A stretch of DNA of 64,000 nt, taken from contig JAVGVS010000004.1 of NCBI GenBank assembly GCA_032718565.1, positions 3,052,802 through 3,116,801 on the forward strand, written 5' to 3'. This document shows, piece after piece, positions 10,971-22,189 of the stretch. A program made the position numbers and the translations under genes. The notes under the pieces are model-generated. The model worked only from the letters and a program-made list of their open reading frames with translations, was not told the origin of the DNA and made no database searches. The stretch is from Distichodus sexfasciatus. Lineage: Eukaryota; Chordata; Actinopteri; Characiformes; Distichodontidae. Each line of letters begins with the position of its first letter. Within the stretch, counting starts at the first letter, position 1.

Positions 10971-11792
10971 GTTACCGTTAACACTGGACAATTAATAACA
11001 AGAAATGGAAAGACCAAAGTTGAATCTTTCATTGGTCTTGTATTTTGTCCACCCTCCAGCTGCACTGTTGCCTTTTGGTATTTTTATACATATAACTTAT
11101 CAAGATTAAAGATTATTTTATTGTCACATGATACATAGTTATAAAAGTAGATAATGGAGATACATTTTTGTTTCCTCCTGTTGTTGGAAATTTATATTGG
11201 TTTTAAAAGTCCTGTGTCAGTCAGCCTCTACCCCATACTTTCATGGATATATTTTTTGATGGAAAACAATGCCGTAGCTGAACTATTTTAAGCTTGTACT
11301 AAACAGGGAAAGTGGCAATGACTACAAATTTCCCTCACATGGCATTTACTGTAGATTTTTAATCCTAAAACTGCCATTGCAAGTTTGATGAATAAACAAA
11401 TCGCCATTGTTCCGAGATCGTCAGTCCCACGCTAGGGCTTATATAAAGAGCAACAAATTCTGTTATAAAATAATAGCAGAATTTTTGTATGGGACAAACT
11501 GAAATATCACATTGCAGTAGCTCGGCAACATGTGTCTAAAAACCACATGAGTAATGGTCCGAAACATTGCCGTAAGAAATCCTTTGAATACAGCAGCAAC
11601 ATTATGCAAAAAAATCCCCGGGAAGCAAAGGAAACCATCTCCGACCCACCTCCGTGCCCGTGGGCCGGACAAGGCGCTGCTGCTGCACTGTGCCCACACT
11701 GTTGTGAAGCTGTCGGGTGGTAATGGTTTGCGGCGTGTCATGTGGCTCGGGGGGGCAACTTTTACAGCCTTGTTCATATTCTGCTCCCGCAG

Positions 11793-11880
11793 TGAGCGAG
11801 GGGGGTGTGAAGCAAGTGTCCAACTACTGTCCGGACCCTGGGGAGCCCGAGAATGGGAGACGGATTGGCTCTGACTTCAG
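11793..11880 (+). CDS. csmd3: csmd3 exon 3: start of Sushi domain 2
   Basis: This 88-bp exon follows CTGCTCCCGCAG and precedes GTAAAA. With the A from exon 2 it reads M, then SEGGVKQVSNYCPDPGEPEN, then GRRIGSDF, then AG. CPDPGEPENG-RIGSDF is the start of a Sushi (CCP) module, with its first cysteine, and matches CSMD3 Sushi 2. The split after DF, two bases into a serine codon, is resolved by exon 4. Other open frames across 11463-11874 are chance overlaps of this exon and its intron. Confidence 0.94.
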
Positions 11881-13464
11881 GTAAAACCCTGCTTGTGTGT
11901 GTGTGTGTGTGTGTCCAGCAACAAATGGCTCTGTTATGAAATTTTCTATTGTTTACTGCCATGAGGCATTACACCCAACAAGAGAGTATAATGTTGGTGC
12001 TTGCCGAGGTTCCGCTGTGGAGATCGTATAAAACACATCATCCTATCAGACCCTCCTGGGCGTTAGTGATCAGCACTTCTATCTCGACCCAGTGAAGTGT
12101 TAAGGAATGATGCTAACGGCCAAAATATAGAAGAGAGCTATGAATAGCAGTCTGACCTACTTGCTGGGTAATTAATAAAGAAAAGCCTACATTATAGCTG
12201 GACTTCTCAGGTGTAGAATCCTGTAGAATCTCCAGACCTGTCGCTTATCATGAGAGCCCCGGTTGATATGCCGTTTCAAGACTGATATATTCGGTATTCA
12301 GTAATTAATCATTTAAGAGTAACATGTCAGCCCTAATTATTCCCTCCCCACAAAAACCTCCTGACATGAACATGTTTACATTTAGATATCCTAAAGGGAA
12401 TTTAGTACTCCTCATCAAGAGGCCATGAGGTAAATCTGTTTTTTAAAAAAGCAGGATTTTGTTAGAAATTGCATTAAAAATATATTATTAAAAAATAAGT
12501 TAAATGTATAATTATGCAAAAAAAATCTAACAATGCAGTCACAGTTTTGCCCTCTAGTGGATAACAAATAACAAGTAAATTCGTTTTTAAAAAAACCTTT
12601 TTTTTATTGTTAGAAAGGATTTTTAAAAATTAAGGTTTGCTATATATTATATAGTTGGTATAGCTATATATTGTTATAGTTGGTAGTGAAACCATGAGGA
12701 GTTGTCCCTGTCATTGGAAGGTTGCTGGTTCAAGTGTCCAGACTGGTAAAGGTACCACCAAGGTACCAATGCGCAAGGTACCGTCCCCAAGCTGCCAAAA
12801 AATCTGCCCACTGTGTGCTGTCGAGTGTTCACAATGACAAGGCATTGCCCACCTAAATACACTTAAGTTTCCTCTATATATTCTGACCCACAAGTTAAAA
12901 ACAAAAGCTATAAAATTGGACTTTGTGTCATTAAGCTTTAATTAGTAAAACAACATTTAACTCCTAGAACAGACAAATTCTAGAATGATTTTGAACGATT
13001 CTAGAATCTTTTCAAAAAAGATTTTGTCACAGATCTTTGAAGAAACAAGGACAATCTCTCAGAATTATAATCTCAAATTCAAAACTCACAGATTATGTTC
13101 CTTGCATGGAAAACTCCAGCATGAAGTTGCATCTGTTTTACAAATATGACAGACCACAATGTGTCGTAAGTCTTACACTGCTTGAATGTTTTGTTCTCCT
13201 TTTGAACAAGCAACATGGAGTAGGATAGAATCTTCAAAATATAACATTTTTCAGTATGATTTATGCTTGTGTCCCTAAAAGCCTTGACACTTTAATCGTC
13301 CTTTCTGTCTCCGGCGTGGCGTCCGGTACTGATGAACGTGTTCTCTCTCAACGGTCTCTGATAACACTGCGAGTCATGTTTGTACATAGATTCATTCTCT
13401 GCTCTGCTCTTCTTGTTTTTCCTTTATTTATTTATTTAAAACTGGGAACATTCAAACACGGAAG
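11881..13464 (+). other. csmd3 intron 3
   Basis: This 1.6-kb intron holds a short GT run next to the donor (near 11890) and a + strand S1 SINE (12662-12865). Its 3' end is unusual: the pyrimidine-rich tract (13405-13436) is separated from the AG by about 25 purine-rich bases. Confidence 0.75.
12662..12865 (+). repeat. tRNA-derived SINE, S1 family
   Basis: The head AGGTTGCTGGTTCAAGTGTC, the body ACTGGTAAAGGTACCACCAA and the tail GTGTTCACAATGACAAG match the other S1 copies. Confidence 0.7.
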
Positions 13465-13589
13465 CATTGGCGCCACGGTGGGCTTCACCTGCGACGGAGA
13501 TCACGTGCTGCAAGGATCCAAGAGCATCACCTGCCAGCGAGTGGCCGAGGTCTTTGCTGCCTGGAGCGATCACCGGCCCGTCTGCAAAG
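13465..13589 (+). CDS. csmd3: csmd3 exon 4: end of Sushi domain 2
   Basis: This 125-bp exon starts after ACACGGAAG and ends before GTGAGA. The first C completes the serine codon begun in exon 3, then it reads IGATVGFTCDGDHVLQGSKS and ITCQRVAEVFAAWSDHRPVC, then K and one base G. Three remaining Sushi cysteines and the conserved tryptophan (AAWSDHRPVC) are present. CSMD3 has QRIAEVFAAWSDHRPVCK here. The start was chosen because it alone restores phase with exon 3, although the local acceptor lacks adjacent pyrimidines. Confidence 0.92.
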
Positions 13590-14225
13590 GTGAGATTGGC
13601 CATCAAAAAAACAAACAAACCCTGAACTGTAATTCGATCCGGTCGATGGAATTGACTGGGGCTGCATACCGCCATCCACCAAACCACCCCCATGTGGGGT
13701 TTATTGGCTCAAAGCTCTCGGGAGGTAGTGGAAAATCCGACTCGCTTGTCGCTTGTTTGTTGAATATGTTTGATCGGTGCGGTGGCGCAACTCTGGTCTC
13801 AGTTAGACATCTCTGGAAATCTCAGCAGTAGATCTCAGTCGTGTTTACCCCATATGGCAGTAACATGGAGTGCCAGGGAGTGGATTTGACTGCCGAGTGG
13901 AATGATAAACCTGCAGGTTGCGGAAACTTGGCAGTAGGGGGTGGGCAATGTGGGCCAACTTTGGCATCTCAGTGCTTCTAATGGAAATCAACATTCAGAA
14001 GTTTTGAACAGTTTTAAATAGACCATTCATACTGGAACATTTTTGCACAATTAAAAGAAACTCTTAAACTATGGAAATTTAAAGTTAAAAGAAGTTTATA
14101 TATTATATATTAAGTAAATTAATATTTTTTTTACTTTTTAAATATTAACTTTTAATTTTTCAAATAAAGTTTTATTCATACTAGTTACATATCTGAGTAC
14201 AAACAAACCAGTCAATAAAGTGTAA

Positions 14226-14235
14226 TGATAATAAC

Positions 14236-14303
<68 letters not shown>
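14226..14303. repeat. (AAT)n microsatellite
   Basis: About 25 AAT/TAA units, nearly pure. The poly-tyrosine open frame on the minus strand is a consequence of this repeat. Confidence 0.97.
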
Positions 14304-14305
<2 letters not shown>

Positions 14306-14324
14306 GTTAAACATGAAAGCATTA

Positions 14325-14662
14325 GGTGTGTGCAAAAAAATTGAATCAGTTCTTTCTCTGTCCATTCAAAATCGATTCATACATTTCAAAAAAAATCGAT
14401 TCATATCTCTCAGCTAACATAATGGTACAGATGCGAGTTCAGCACGCCAGTCCTATAGAGTCTGCAGTCAGTATGCAAACATATGGATTACGTTTATTAA
14501 ACTACATTTGATTCAGTGTGATTTCTTTGTTTAATCTGCCACAGTCAAATGAGAAAAGTAGCTCAAAACAGCAATCTGGAAACAAATTCATCTATGTATT
14601 GAATCGGGAACTGTGAATCACTCATGAGTCATGAATCGATTTTCTGAATCGTGCACCCCTAC
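14325..14662. mobile_element. MITE-like repeat, second copy
   Basis: It begins near GTGTGCAAAAAAATTGAATC and ends near TCTGAATCGTGCACCCCTAC. The centre matches 10183-10415 (AAACTACATTTGATTCAGTG). The ends are roughly inverted. Confidence 0.6.
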
Positions 14663-15496
14663 AAAGCATGCTAGTACAAATCAGTCTAAAATGCATTATG
14701 TTGGAGCATGGATGTGTCCCAAGCTGCAAACTAACATGATAATCTAAAAAAAAAAAGGTCACATCACTAATTGAGATTTTGTTGGAAATACATGTCTTGT
14801 GTTTGTTGATTGATAAATGCTCTAAAGAAACCATTTAAAGGTACAGCTCTCAGCTCAAGTCCTGAGGTTCAAACTCTATATTCCAAGCCTCAGTGTGCTG
14901 AATCATCCTTTTAGATTAAATCCTGAGAAGTGAGGAGATCAGAGACTGAGATCTGACAACTCTAAAAATAATGTATGTGAAGTTGCTTAATTAAAACTCG
15001 TATAAACTGGCAAAACTGGCTTTGTGAATAAGTTGTGCATGTTAGAAAATGAAGGTTCGATACCTTGTAAACAGTTGGCTCGGTAATAGTTGCTGGGCAG
15101 ATATATGCCATTAGATCAATTATATGTGCTATTTGTGTGTAATTCATCAAATTTATATTGGTTTAAATTGTAATGTCTACGTTTTATTCTCTATTAGTCA
15201 GCAGTTTTGGCACTGCAATAAAAGCTTTACAGAGTGTGCTAAGACCAAATTTGGGTGTGACAATTTAAGCTTCATCAGAGTTTTTCTTCTTCTCCAATAA
15301 GCTTTTCGTGCTGCAAGTAGAAAGTAAATTCGCTCTCACGAGCTCAAAACCCCTTCAATTTAATGGGAGGTTCTCCCAAATGACACCATTGCGGAAACAG
15401 CAATTGGGAAGCTAATATTGCACCATTAGCCTGTTATCCACATTAATGTCCTCTTTAACCGTGACGCCTCATTTTCTCTCTCACCATGTTTCTCAG

Positions 15497-15617
15497 TGAA
15501 AACGTGCGGCTCCAACCTCTATGGTCCTTCGGGAACCTTCACTTCTCCAAATTTTCCCATCCAGTATGAGAGCAACCTCAGTGTGTTTGGACTATCACAG
15601 CCAGCAACCACAATAAG
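15497..15617 (+). CDS. csmd3: csmd3 exon 5: start of CUB domain 3, with a one-base frameshift
   Basis: This exon lies between TTTCTCAG and GTACAC. It reads VKTCGSNLYGPSGTFTSPNF and then PIQYESN, matching the start of CSMD3 CUB 3. After the AAC at 15574-15576 the expected QCVWTITASNHNK continues only in a shifted frame (from CAGTGTGTTTGG). The exon is 121 bp, whereas its fixed phases (2 in, 0 out before GTA-ATC of exon 6) require 122. One base, probably the first of an alanine codon, is missing near 15577. As written the frame loses the second CUB cysteine. This is either a sequencing or assembly error or a real lesion. Confidence 0.9.
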
Positions 15618-16324
15618 GTACACAGTATTCTGCTAGCATTCACATCACGCACAACACGCGCACATATACATCACACATGGCCCATGCGTCACCCACCATA
15701 AAGACATTGACTCCATGTTGATGTATGATGTGCTGCTACGCGCTAATTATGCTTATACCCATAAACCCACTGGTTGCCAGTTTTGCACGTACCCGAGCTG
15801 CATCGCTAATGGAGGCTTTGTGATCTAGCGGAAGTTCGCGGGTCATTTTGTCTGACACTTGCTTGAGACTGATGATGGCGCAACACTCCTGAAGGGCCAC
15901 AGGATTGCCATATTGTGATGGAGGCTAGGTGCGCAGGATTAGCTAGAGACGCCCCGCCGTGTTGAGTTGCTGCTGAAAAATCTTATTCTCACACCTTCAA
16001 TCAATGTCACTCATGGAAAACTGGAAGAGTCTCTTTGACTTGAGTGCAAAGAAATGTACCTCGCTCTTTCTCTGCTGATTCAAGGGCACCAGCCGGCAAT
16101 GTTCACAATATTCAAGAACTACTGAGAATTGATATTATGATGCAAAGATCGATGTTGGTTTTCACTGCACTACCGCCAATTATGATGCTGAAAATGGTTC
16201 ATTGGCGTTGCTCTGATCAATGGCAGGGCTAGAAGCTTTTGGATTCTTCCTTGTCAGGAGGAGGGAACATTAACGCAGAAATATTATAGAACGGCTTTTA
16301 ACACAGGAGTTTGGGTATATGAGA

Positions 16325-16560
16325 TTTAGGCCAGTTGGTATCGTAACGGTTGGGGCGTTTGCTTCATGACTGGAGTGGAGTGTTCGAATCCCAGGCTGGT
16401 AAAGGTACCACTGAGCTACTCTTAAAAAAGGGACTGTCCCAAATGTCAACTGCCCACTGCTCCTTCACAGATGGGTCAAATGCATAGGTCACATTTCATT
16501 GTAGTGCACTGTGTGCTGTGCTATGCTGTGTTTACAGTGACAGTCTCTACTTTCATTAGC
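16325..16560 (+). repeat. tRNA-derived SINE, S1 family, near full length
   Basis: The head GTTGGTATCGTAACGGTTGG with B-box-like GTTCGAATCCCAGG leads to the body GGTAAAGGTACCACTGAG and the tail GTGCACTGTGTGCTGTGC. Confidence 0.8.
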
Positions 16561-16749
16561 AACTTTCATTTGTACTTAATTTTAATCACATTCTCAGTGG
16601 AACTGACAGTTGTTTTTATTGTAACTTTGTTGTCTTCATTTTAAAGTGGAACAATATTACATTTTCTTTGTTTTATTAATTCTCACAAAATGCTTCTTCC
16701 TCATGTGTCAAACTATACAGGAACACAAAAACCACCTTCTATCTGTCCA

Positions 16750-16790
16750 TTCGTCCACCTATCCATCCATCCATACATCCTGTACATACC

Positions 16791-16872
<82 letters not shown>

Positions 16873-16995
16873 TTATTCACCCATGTATCTACATACATTC
16901 CTGTACATCCATTGATCCTTCCCTCCATATCCACATTCATATTTATCTACCTGACTGTTTTATTATCTGTCCATCCTTTCATCCATCCATCCAGC
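16750..16995. repeat. (CTAT)n microsatellite with CCAT-rich flanks
   Basis: About 20 CTAT units (16791-16874) flanked by CCAT/CCATCCAT stretches on both sides. Open frames here are repeat artefacts. Confidence 0.97.
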
Positions 16996-18192
16996 GTTAT
17001 GTATTTATATGCTGTTTACCTGTCTTATGTCCTATGTATTGAGCAATTGGTTTGCATCTGTCTGTCTGACTTTGTCGTTCAGTAATATAATCAAGCACTA
17101 CTCGTTTTTGGAACTCATTTGTCCATTCTCTTCTAGCAAGCTTATTAATTAATAAATTCATGTAATGGAAGAATTGGTGAGTAAATGGAAACCTGATAAT
17201 ATTTGGCCCAGATGATGCATGTGTTTATACCTCAGTTAAGCTGCTTTTGTGTAGCAGTATCATGATGGATTATTCTTTGCTGCATGTTTTGGGTTTAGTG
17301 CTGAGTAGATCTGCTGATGTATCTCTTCAAGGTCTTGATCGGTGTATTTGTTCAGTGGAATTACACTAATGCACTGTGCTTAAGAGCCCTGTACTATCAG
17401 CCGGAGTAAGGTGGTGATTTGATTTACTGAGATTCAGCCATAATCAGTAGATTCCATCACTACTTTTATGCAGTTTGTTGGTTTTCTTTTTTTCTACATT
17501 TGAAACCATTCATCACCAAAGCTTGAAATCACCTACTTGCATGATTTGTCTATGTGAAACATCTCAGCACCGCTCCCTTGTGCCCTGTCGTTAACTGTTC
17601 GCAAATAACTGACTTGTATATTCAATTGCTGCGCTCCTGGTGCTCAGCAGCAGAATGGGTCCTAAAAGACACGGCATTATTGCCTCATTTGTCTTAGCCA
17701 GATGGAATTGTGGGGTTTAAGTTTTATTGCCGTTCTACTGCTCTCATAATCAGAGAGCCACGGGCGGCGCCACTGCATTATCATATCATTAGCACAATGG
17801 AGTAACTTAAGTACGCATATATGTACCCTGAGATAAGTCCACGTACGTCTTATTGTCGCTAGCTTCATCCCTGCACATCCCTTATTGTTTTCTCATAAAT
17901 CAGGTTTTGCTGTCTTCTAAGCAGAATCAAAACATGCTCCCGAGGGCAATTGTTCTAGTATCGACCTGTAATATGACGTTTGTGTGTGATATCGGTGCAA
18001 ACAGAGATCGAATCTGTCATATGATTACATGGGTCTTCAGAATTAGTGATGTTCTATCCTTGGCTATTGTTCTAGGTCCTATAACAAGAAAAATTGCACT
18101 ATGTTCTGGCAAATAAATTATTCTTATCAGTAAAATCAATTAGGAAAAACAAAGTCTTGAAAACAAAGTCTTGATTAATTTGTTAATTTACA

Positions 18193-18385
18193 CCATTGAT
18201 CAGAGGCTCTTATCCAGAACAACTTGCATTTCCTACGTACAGGGACAGTGTCCCTTGGGAAACTTAGGGTTAAGCATCTTGTTGAGGTGCCCAATGGTGG
18301 TAGTTCTGGAGGTATAAACAAGCTAGATTTGAACCTACAAACCTTTTGTTTTATAGGCAAGTGCCAAACCACTAGACTGTGACCA
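18193..18385 (-). repeat. tRNA-derived SINE, S2 family
   Basis: On the + strand it shows GGCTCTTATCCAGAACAACT, then the inverted head ATTTGAACCTACAAACCTTT and ACCACTAGACTGTGACC. This is the reverse of the layout at 5345-5525. Confidence 0.75.
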
Positions 18386-18524
18386 ATTCTGATGTATCAC
18401 TGATTGTAATTATTGTAGTTCTCCACTTGAAAATTATTGAACATTATTTGATGTATTATTGACAGCAGCTTTTGTCTCTTTACAGTTACAATATTAGCAC
18501 AAATTTTTAAACATGCTCTCCCCT

Positions 18525-18605
18525 GTGTTAGCATAGGTTTTCTCCGGATGCTCCAGTCTCCTCCCACAGCCCAAAGGCATGCTATATAGGTTAATTATAA
18601 ATATA
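18525..18605 (+). repeat. V-SINE core fragment
   Basis: TTTTCTCCGGATGCTCCAGT followed by CTCCTCCCACAGCCCAAAGG is the central conserved stretch of the V-SINE-like family seen at 54411-54755, here in sense orientation. Confidence 0.6.
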
Positions 18606-18749
18606 TAGGTTAGGCTTTATTCACTTATCATAGCACTGTATTGCTTATCAGGGCTGCTTGTGAAAGTACAAAGGTATTACCCAAATTATCCAACTTAAGC
18701 CAGATACATATTTCCTTAATTGATAATAGCAGCTTTTGGTTTAAATTTT

Positions 18750-19240
18750 TACATTTATAACATTAATCAGATGCTTTTATTCAGAACCACTTCCAGTTTC
18801 TAATTGGCAGTGGCACCTTGGTGCAATGGGTTAATGTTGTCATCTCACACCACGAAGGTTCCTGGTTCAAACCTCTTAGGCCAAGGACCTTTAGGGGCAG
18901 TTGATAGCGAATAGCATAAGTGCCATTCCAGCGGTCAGAAGGCTGTCGTTCGGTTTAAATCCCAGGACTTGTAAAGTTACCACTGATGTGCTCATGAGCC
19001 AGGTACCATCCTCAAGCACTGCCCCGGGTGCTGCGCGAAGGTGCTTGTCCACTGGGGTTCCCCAGAAGGCGACACATTTTGTTGTGGGACAGGGACAGTC
19101 CTCCTTGAGCAACTTTGGGTTAAGGGCCTTTCTCAGGTGCCCAATATTGGTGGTTCTGGCAGTGATAGAGGTGGATTTGAACATAAAACTCTGGGTGGGT
19201 ATGCCACTGCTGCTATTGCTACCACACTACTAGCATGAAG
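18750..19240. repeat. Nested SINE pile-up
   Basis: An S2 copy on the minus strand (18752-18815 and 19085-19240) appears interrupted by a V-SINE-like tRNA head (18812-18885, with GGTTCCTGGTTCAAACC) and an S1 copy on the + strand (18890-19065, with GTTTAAATCCCAGGAC). Boundaries are approximate. Confidence 0.6.
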
Positions 19241-19494
19241 AACACATTTTCTTGTGGGTTATGTGCTAATGCAGATACTGTATCTCACTAGCCAAATGCT
19301 GTCATATACATTTAAATCTTCTCTGTACTCTATACAATCAGGATAAGTCTGTCTCGTAGTATTTAATATAATTATGTTCATCATGGACCACAGTAAGAAG
19401 CGCTGATTAAGACAGAAGCAGACCTTATATCTTGTAGTTAGGAATGTAAGTCGTTCAGTTCGTTGTTCTATGATGATGTCTGTTCTATTCCCAG

Positions 19495-19598
19495 GTAATC
19501 CAGATCAACTTTGAGGAGTTTGATTTGGAGCTCGGCTATGACACATTGACAATTGGGGATGGAGGAGAGGTTGGAGACTCCAGAACGATCATCCAAGT
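19495..19598 (+). CDS. csmd3: csmd3 exon 6: middle of CUB domain 3
   Basis: This 104-bp exon lies between CTATTCCCAG and GTAAGT. It reads VIQINFEEFDLELGYDTLTI, then GDGGEVGDSRTIIQ, then GT of a valine codon. INFEEFDLE-GYDTLTIGDGG is the core CUB motif, an acidic strand followed by YD-x-L and a DG turn, where many CUBs bind calcium. CSMD3 has VIQINFEEFDLEIGYDTLTI at this place. Its phase 0 start fixes the length that exon 5 should have. Confidence 0.94.
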
Positions 19599-20055
19599 GT
19601 AAGTCTTTAGACTTGTTATTAGCTAAATACACATGTAGTTAATGGCTAAACCAAGAAGTCTGCATGGCCGTCACCTGGATTAAACCATCCTGCGCTTTCC
19701 ATCCTCACCTATTCCACAATGCTACCATGAGAGAATCCTGGCTCCTGACCGAAGCAACCTCACCCCAGCCATCTCGCCATCTTCATCTGTCTGGCATTGC
19801 GCCAAGGCCGGAATGCTTTTATCTCAAGTCGGACGTCCCTCAAGGACGAGCGTTTGTCTTGTGCCAAAACAACCATAATAAGATGCTCTAAATAATTGAC
19901 TGCCCCCAATAGTCCAGTTAATGCCAACGCAGAAAACTGAAGGCCAAGGCTGCCCTGGCACTGTTATGCGATTTTTTTCTTATCGCCTCCTCCGCCTTTC
20001 TGTCTGAGAACAGCCTGAGGTGAAACCTGTCTGTCTCTCACCATCTGATTTGCAG
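19599..20055 (+). other. csmd3 intron 6 (short)
   Basis: This 457-bp intron has no clear repeat. It is comparatively GC-balanced and ends with CATCTGATTTGCAG. Confidence 0.7.
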
Positions 20056-20168
20056 TTTGACGGGCAGCTTCGTCCCTGACCTCATCATCAGCATGACCCA
20101 TCAGATGTGGCTGCACCTGCAGTCAGACGAGAGCGTGGGATCCATCGGCTTCAAGATCAACTACAAAG
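20056..20168 (+). CDS. csmd3: csmd3 exon 7: end of CUB domain 3
   Basis: This 113-bp exon lies between TGATTTGCAG and GTTTGT. It completes the valine codon and reads LTGSFVPDLIISMTHQMWLH, then LQSDESVGSIGFKINYK, then one base G. This is the closing CUB part (LTGS-x-VPDL, the hydrophobic MWLHLQ strand and the GFK-x-NYK end). It is nearly identical to CSMD3. The donor GTTTGT is the weakest in the gene but preserves phase into exon 8. Confidence 0.94.
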
Positions 20169-20663
20169 GTTTGTCTTGCCAGCGCGCTTCGTCTGTCTCT
20201 TTTATCTCTCTGTCTATAATATATGGAAATGCAAGTTTCAACACACGATTGAAAAAGTCCAGGATCTTTTACTACCAGCCAAAAAGTTAAACACGTGTAG
20301 TTCTATATCAAGTCAGTGTAAATAGTTTATATAGGTTAAAATTCGTTTTATTTGACTAATAATATATACTCTCTTATAAATACATAAATGTATTATTTAT
20401 GTTTAATTTGCATATATAGTGTTATTAGCGTACATATGCTAAATACATTATAAGTGCCTTTATATGTGTTATAAATGTTTTAATATATCTATGTATGTGT
20501 TATAAAGGTATAGTTACCATTTTGTTTAAAAAGTTAGTTTGTATTCTGCAGCTTTGTCACTCTGACTAGTGACTCTGACCCATTCCAGGATGGTGCTAAT
20601 TAAAAGAGAGAACACAACATACAGAAATAAGGACAAAAATCTAATAGGCAATAAGGAAGTAAT

Positions 20664-20688
20664 GAAAAAAAAAAAAAAAAAAAAAAAG
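20664..20688. repeat. Poly-A run
   Basis: About 23-24 consecutive A residues with no obvious retroposon directly upstream on the + strand. Confidence 0.9.
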
Positions 20689-21129
20689 TATGAGCTGGAA
20701 TAAAGATGACAATAGTGCAATGGGCAGAAAAGTATAATATGCCATGTAATAAGCTCCTACAAATGGTATTAAAGGGCTGGAGTGAAAAGACTGTTGTGTT
20801 AGAATAAGTCTGAATGGCTTTGACTCACTCAATATGTGCTTTTTAGCTACTTTAGAAATATAACTTGTCAGAAATAAAGCAAAATCTATTTGTAGAGCAC
20901 ACGTAACGATTACGAGCATGCAGAAAAGAGCTATGCAAAATTGTGAAATGTGCACAATCAGAAACATCGAAGCCTCGCATGGAATGAGTAAACACTTGGA
21001 AATGTGGTATCATCTTGAGCTAAATGCCAGTCTATAAAATTGTTTCAGCAGAAAGGCAGAAAAGCAGAGACTGGCGGGTTTATTTAATATGAAGAGATAG
21101 GGCAGTATGTTGTGTTATGTATTTTATTT

Positions 21130-22090
21130 TATTTTTGCTGGTTGACTGGGTGGACCTGCGGGGAAATCAAGGGGGTGACGGCGGGTGCGGGCGGTTTTAG
21201 GGCATCGTGGGTGCAAGTAGTGGCCGTACCATAAAACGCATTTATTATCGATCAAAACGTATAAACGGGTTCAAATTACCTCTCCTCTCGATGCTGGCAA
21301 GAGCGTGCTTATGCTCCTGCAACTAGCGCGATCGAAGCGCCACAAGGTTGCTCAGTTCAGCAGGTCACAGGTTGGAAGTGCATCGAAATAGGCTAAACCT
21401 CAGCACTGTGATTCCATCCTCTTTCTCCACAGTGCTTCCAAACAGCTGTCATAAATGCAGTCGGCGTATATTTTTCAATTTTGTAGTTTTCAATTTGTAG
21501 GATAAGCTACTAGTTTGGTGAAATATCACGGTCAAGTGCTCTGCTCTACTTCATTTTAGACAAAATTAAGTGAAAAGAAGACCTACGTTCTACTAAGTTC
21601 ATTCAAATCTGATAAAGTTCACTAAGTTCATTCAAATCTGATAGAGTTCTCAGATCTGATGTTACATCAGATGTTACAGTCTTGACAACTAGTGTGTTTT
21701 GGTATACATGCCATTTGTGTGTGTTTGTGTGTGTGCGAGAGATCAACCCTTCATTAAATAACAACGAAAAAAATCTATCTTTCGGCTTTGTTGTTGTTTC
21801 ATATTAACAGTTAATCTTGCATAAAATTGTGTCATCATCTTCAATGTGAGTCTATAATAAATCTATGTCATCTATGGGTTGCAGTGTCACAAATGACACT
21901 TCATTGGTAGGTTCCATGGCAATACAGGCTCACTGTGTTTGTTTTTTGTTTTTTTTCCTCGGTCGGGTCGGGTTTTGGGTCATTATCCACGCGTATTTTT
22001 GTGGGTTGGGCGGGCGGTTTGGATCTCCTGATGGGTTGGTTTGGGGCGGGTGTTTAAAAAAAGCAGACCCGCGCTAATACTACTACAACA
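21130..22090. mobile_element. Probable hAT-like non-autonomous relic with GC-rich ends
   Basis: Two GC-rich patches, one with GGTGACGGCGGGTGCGGGCG (about 21175-21195) and one with GGTTGGGCGGGCGGTTTGGA (22004-22023), bracket AT-rich sequence. I know similar GGGCGGGT-type phrases from fish hAT repeats. Termini were not resolved. Confidence 0.4.
21590..21655. repeat. Short direct repeat, two units
   Basis: CTAAGTTCATTCAAATCTGA occurs twice about 30 bases apart, followed by an inverted GATGTTACATCAGATG step. Confidence 0.8.
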
Positions 22091-22147
22091 TTAAATATGC
22101 TTATGCAATATTTTACATATCTATTATGAGGGAAATCTCTTCACTGG

Positions 22148-22148
<1 letters not shown>

Positions 22149-22182
<34 letters not shown>
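22149..22182. repeat. (GT)n microsatellite
   Basis: About 16 GT units adjoining the telomere-like-motif repeat. Confidence 0.95.
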
Positions 22183-22185
<3 letters not shown>

Positions 22186-22189
22186 GGCC

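Larger units (their letters stand above)
6052..11792 (+). other. csmd3 intron 2
   Basis: This 5.7-kb intron holds a fish interspersed repeat (7090-7275), a 48-bp minisatellite with a perfect inverted repeat (7630-7975), a composite hAT-like element (9264-10182) and two MITE-like elements (10183-10415, 10424-10970). The block 8570-8790 looks unlike the flanking repeats and is a candidate conserved non-coding element. Elsewhere nothing was recognised. Confidence 0.75.
13590..15496 (+). other. csmd3 intron 4
   Basis: This 1.9-kb intron carries a long (AAT)n microsatellite (14226-14303) and a MITE-like repeat (14325-14662) related to the one at 10183-10415. The remaining sequence, including 14840-15480, shows nothing I recognise. 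Confidence 0.75.
15618..19494 (+). other. csmd3 intron 5
   Basis: This 3.9-kb intron contains a + strand S1 SINE (16325-16560), a (CTAT)n microsatellite with CCAT flanks (16750-16995), a minus-strand S2 SINE (18193-18385), a V-SINE fragment (18525-18605) and a nested SINE pile-up (18750-19240). No exon was recognised. Confidence 0.75.

Noticed and set aside
11463..11874. 104- and 106-codon frames on both strands around exon 3
   Set aside because: They overlap the Sushi 2 exon in other frames or run through intron; no similarity recognised.
13256..13831. 191-codon open frame on the + strand
   Set aside because: Only 13465-13589 of it has homology (Sushi 2 exon). The rest is intron read-through with no start context and no similarity.
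14138..14365. Poly-tyrosine open frame, minus strand
   Set aside because: Translation of an (AAT)n microsatellite.
16646..17085. Open frames with repeated YLSI units
   Set aside because: Translation of the (CTAT)n microsatellite.
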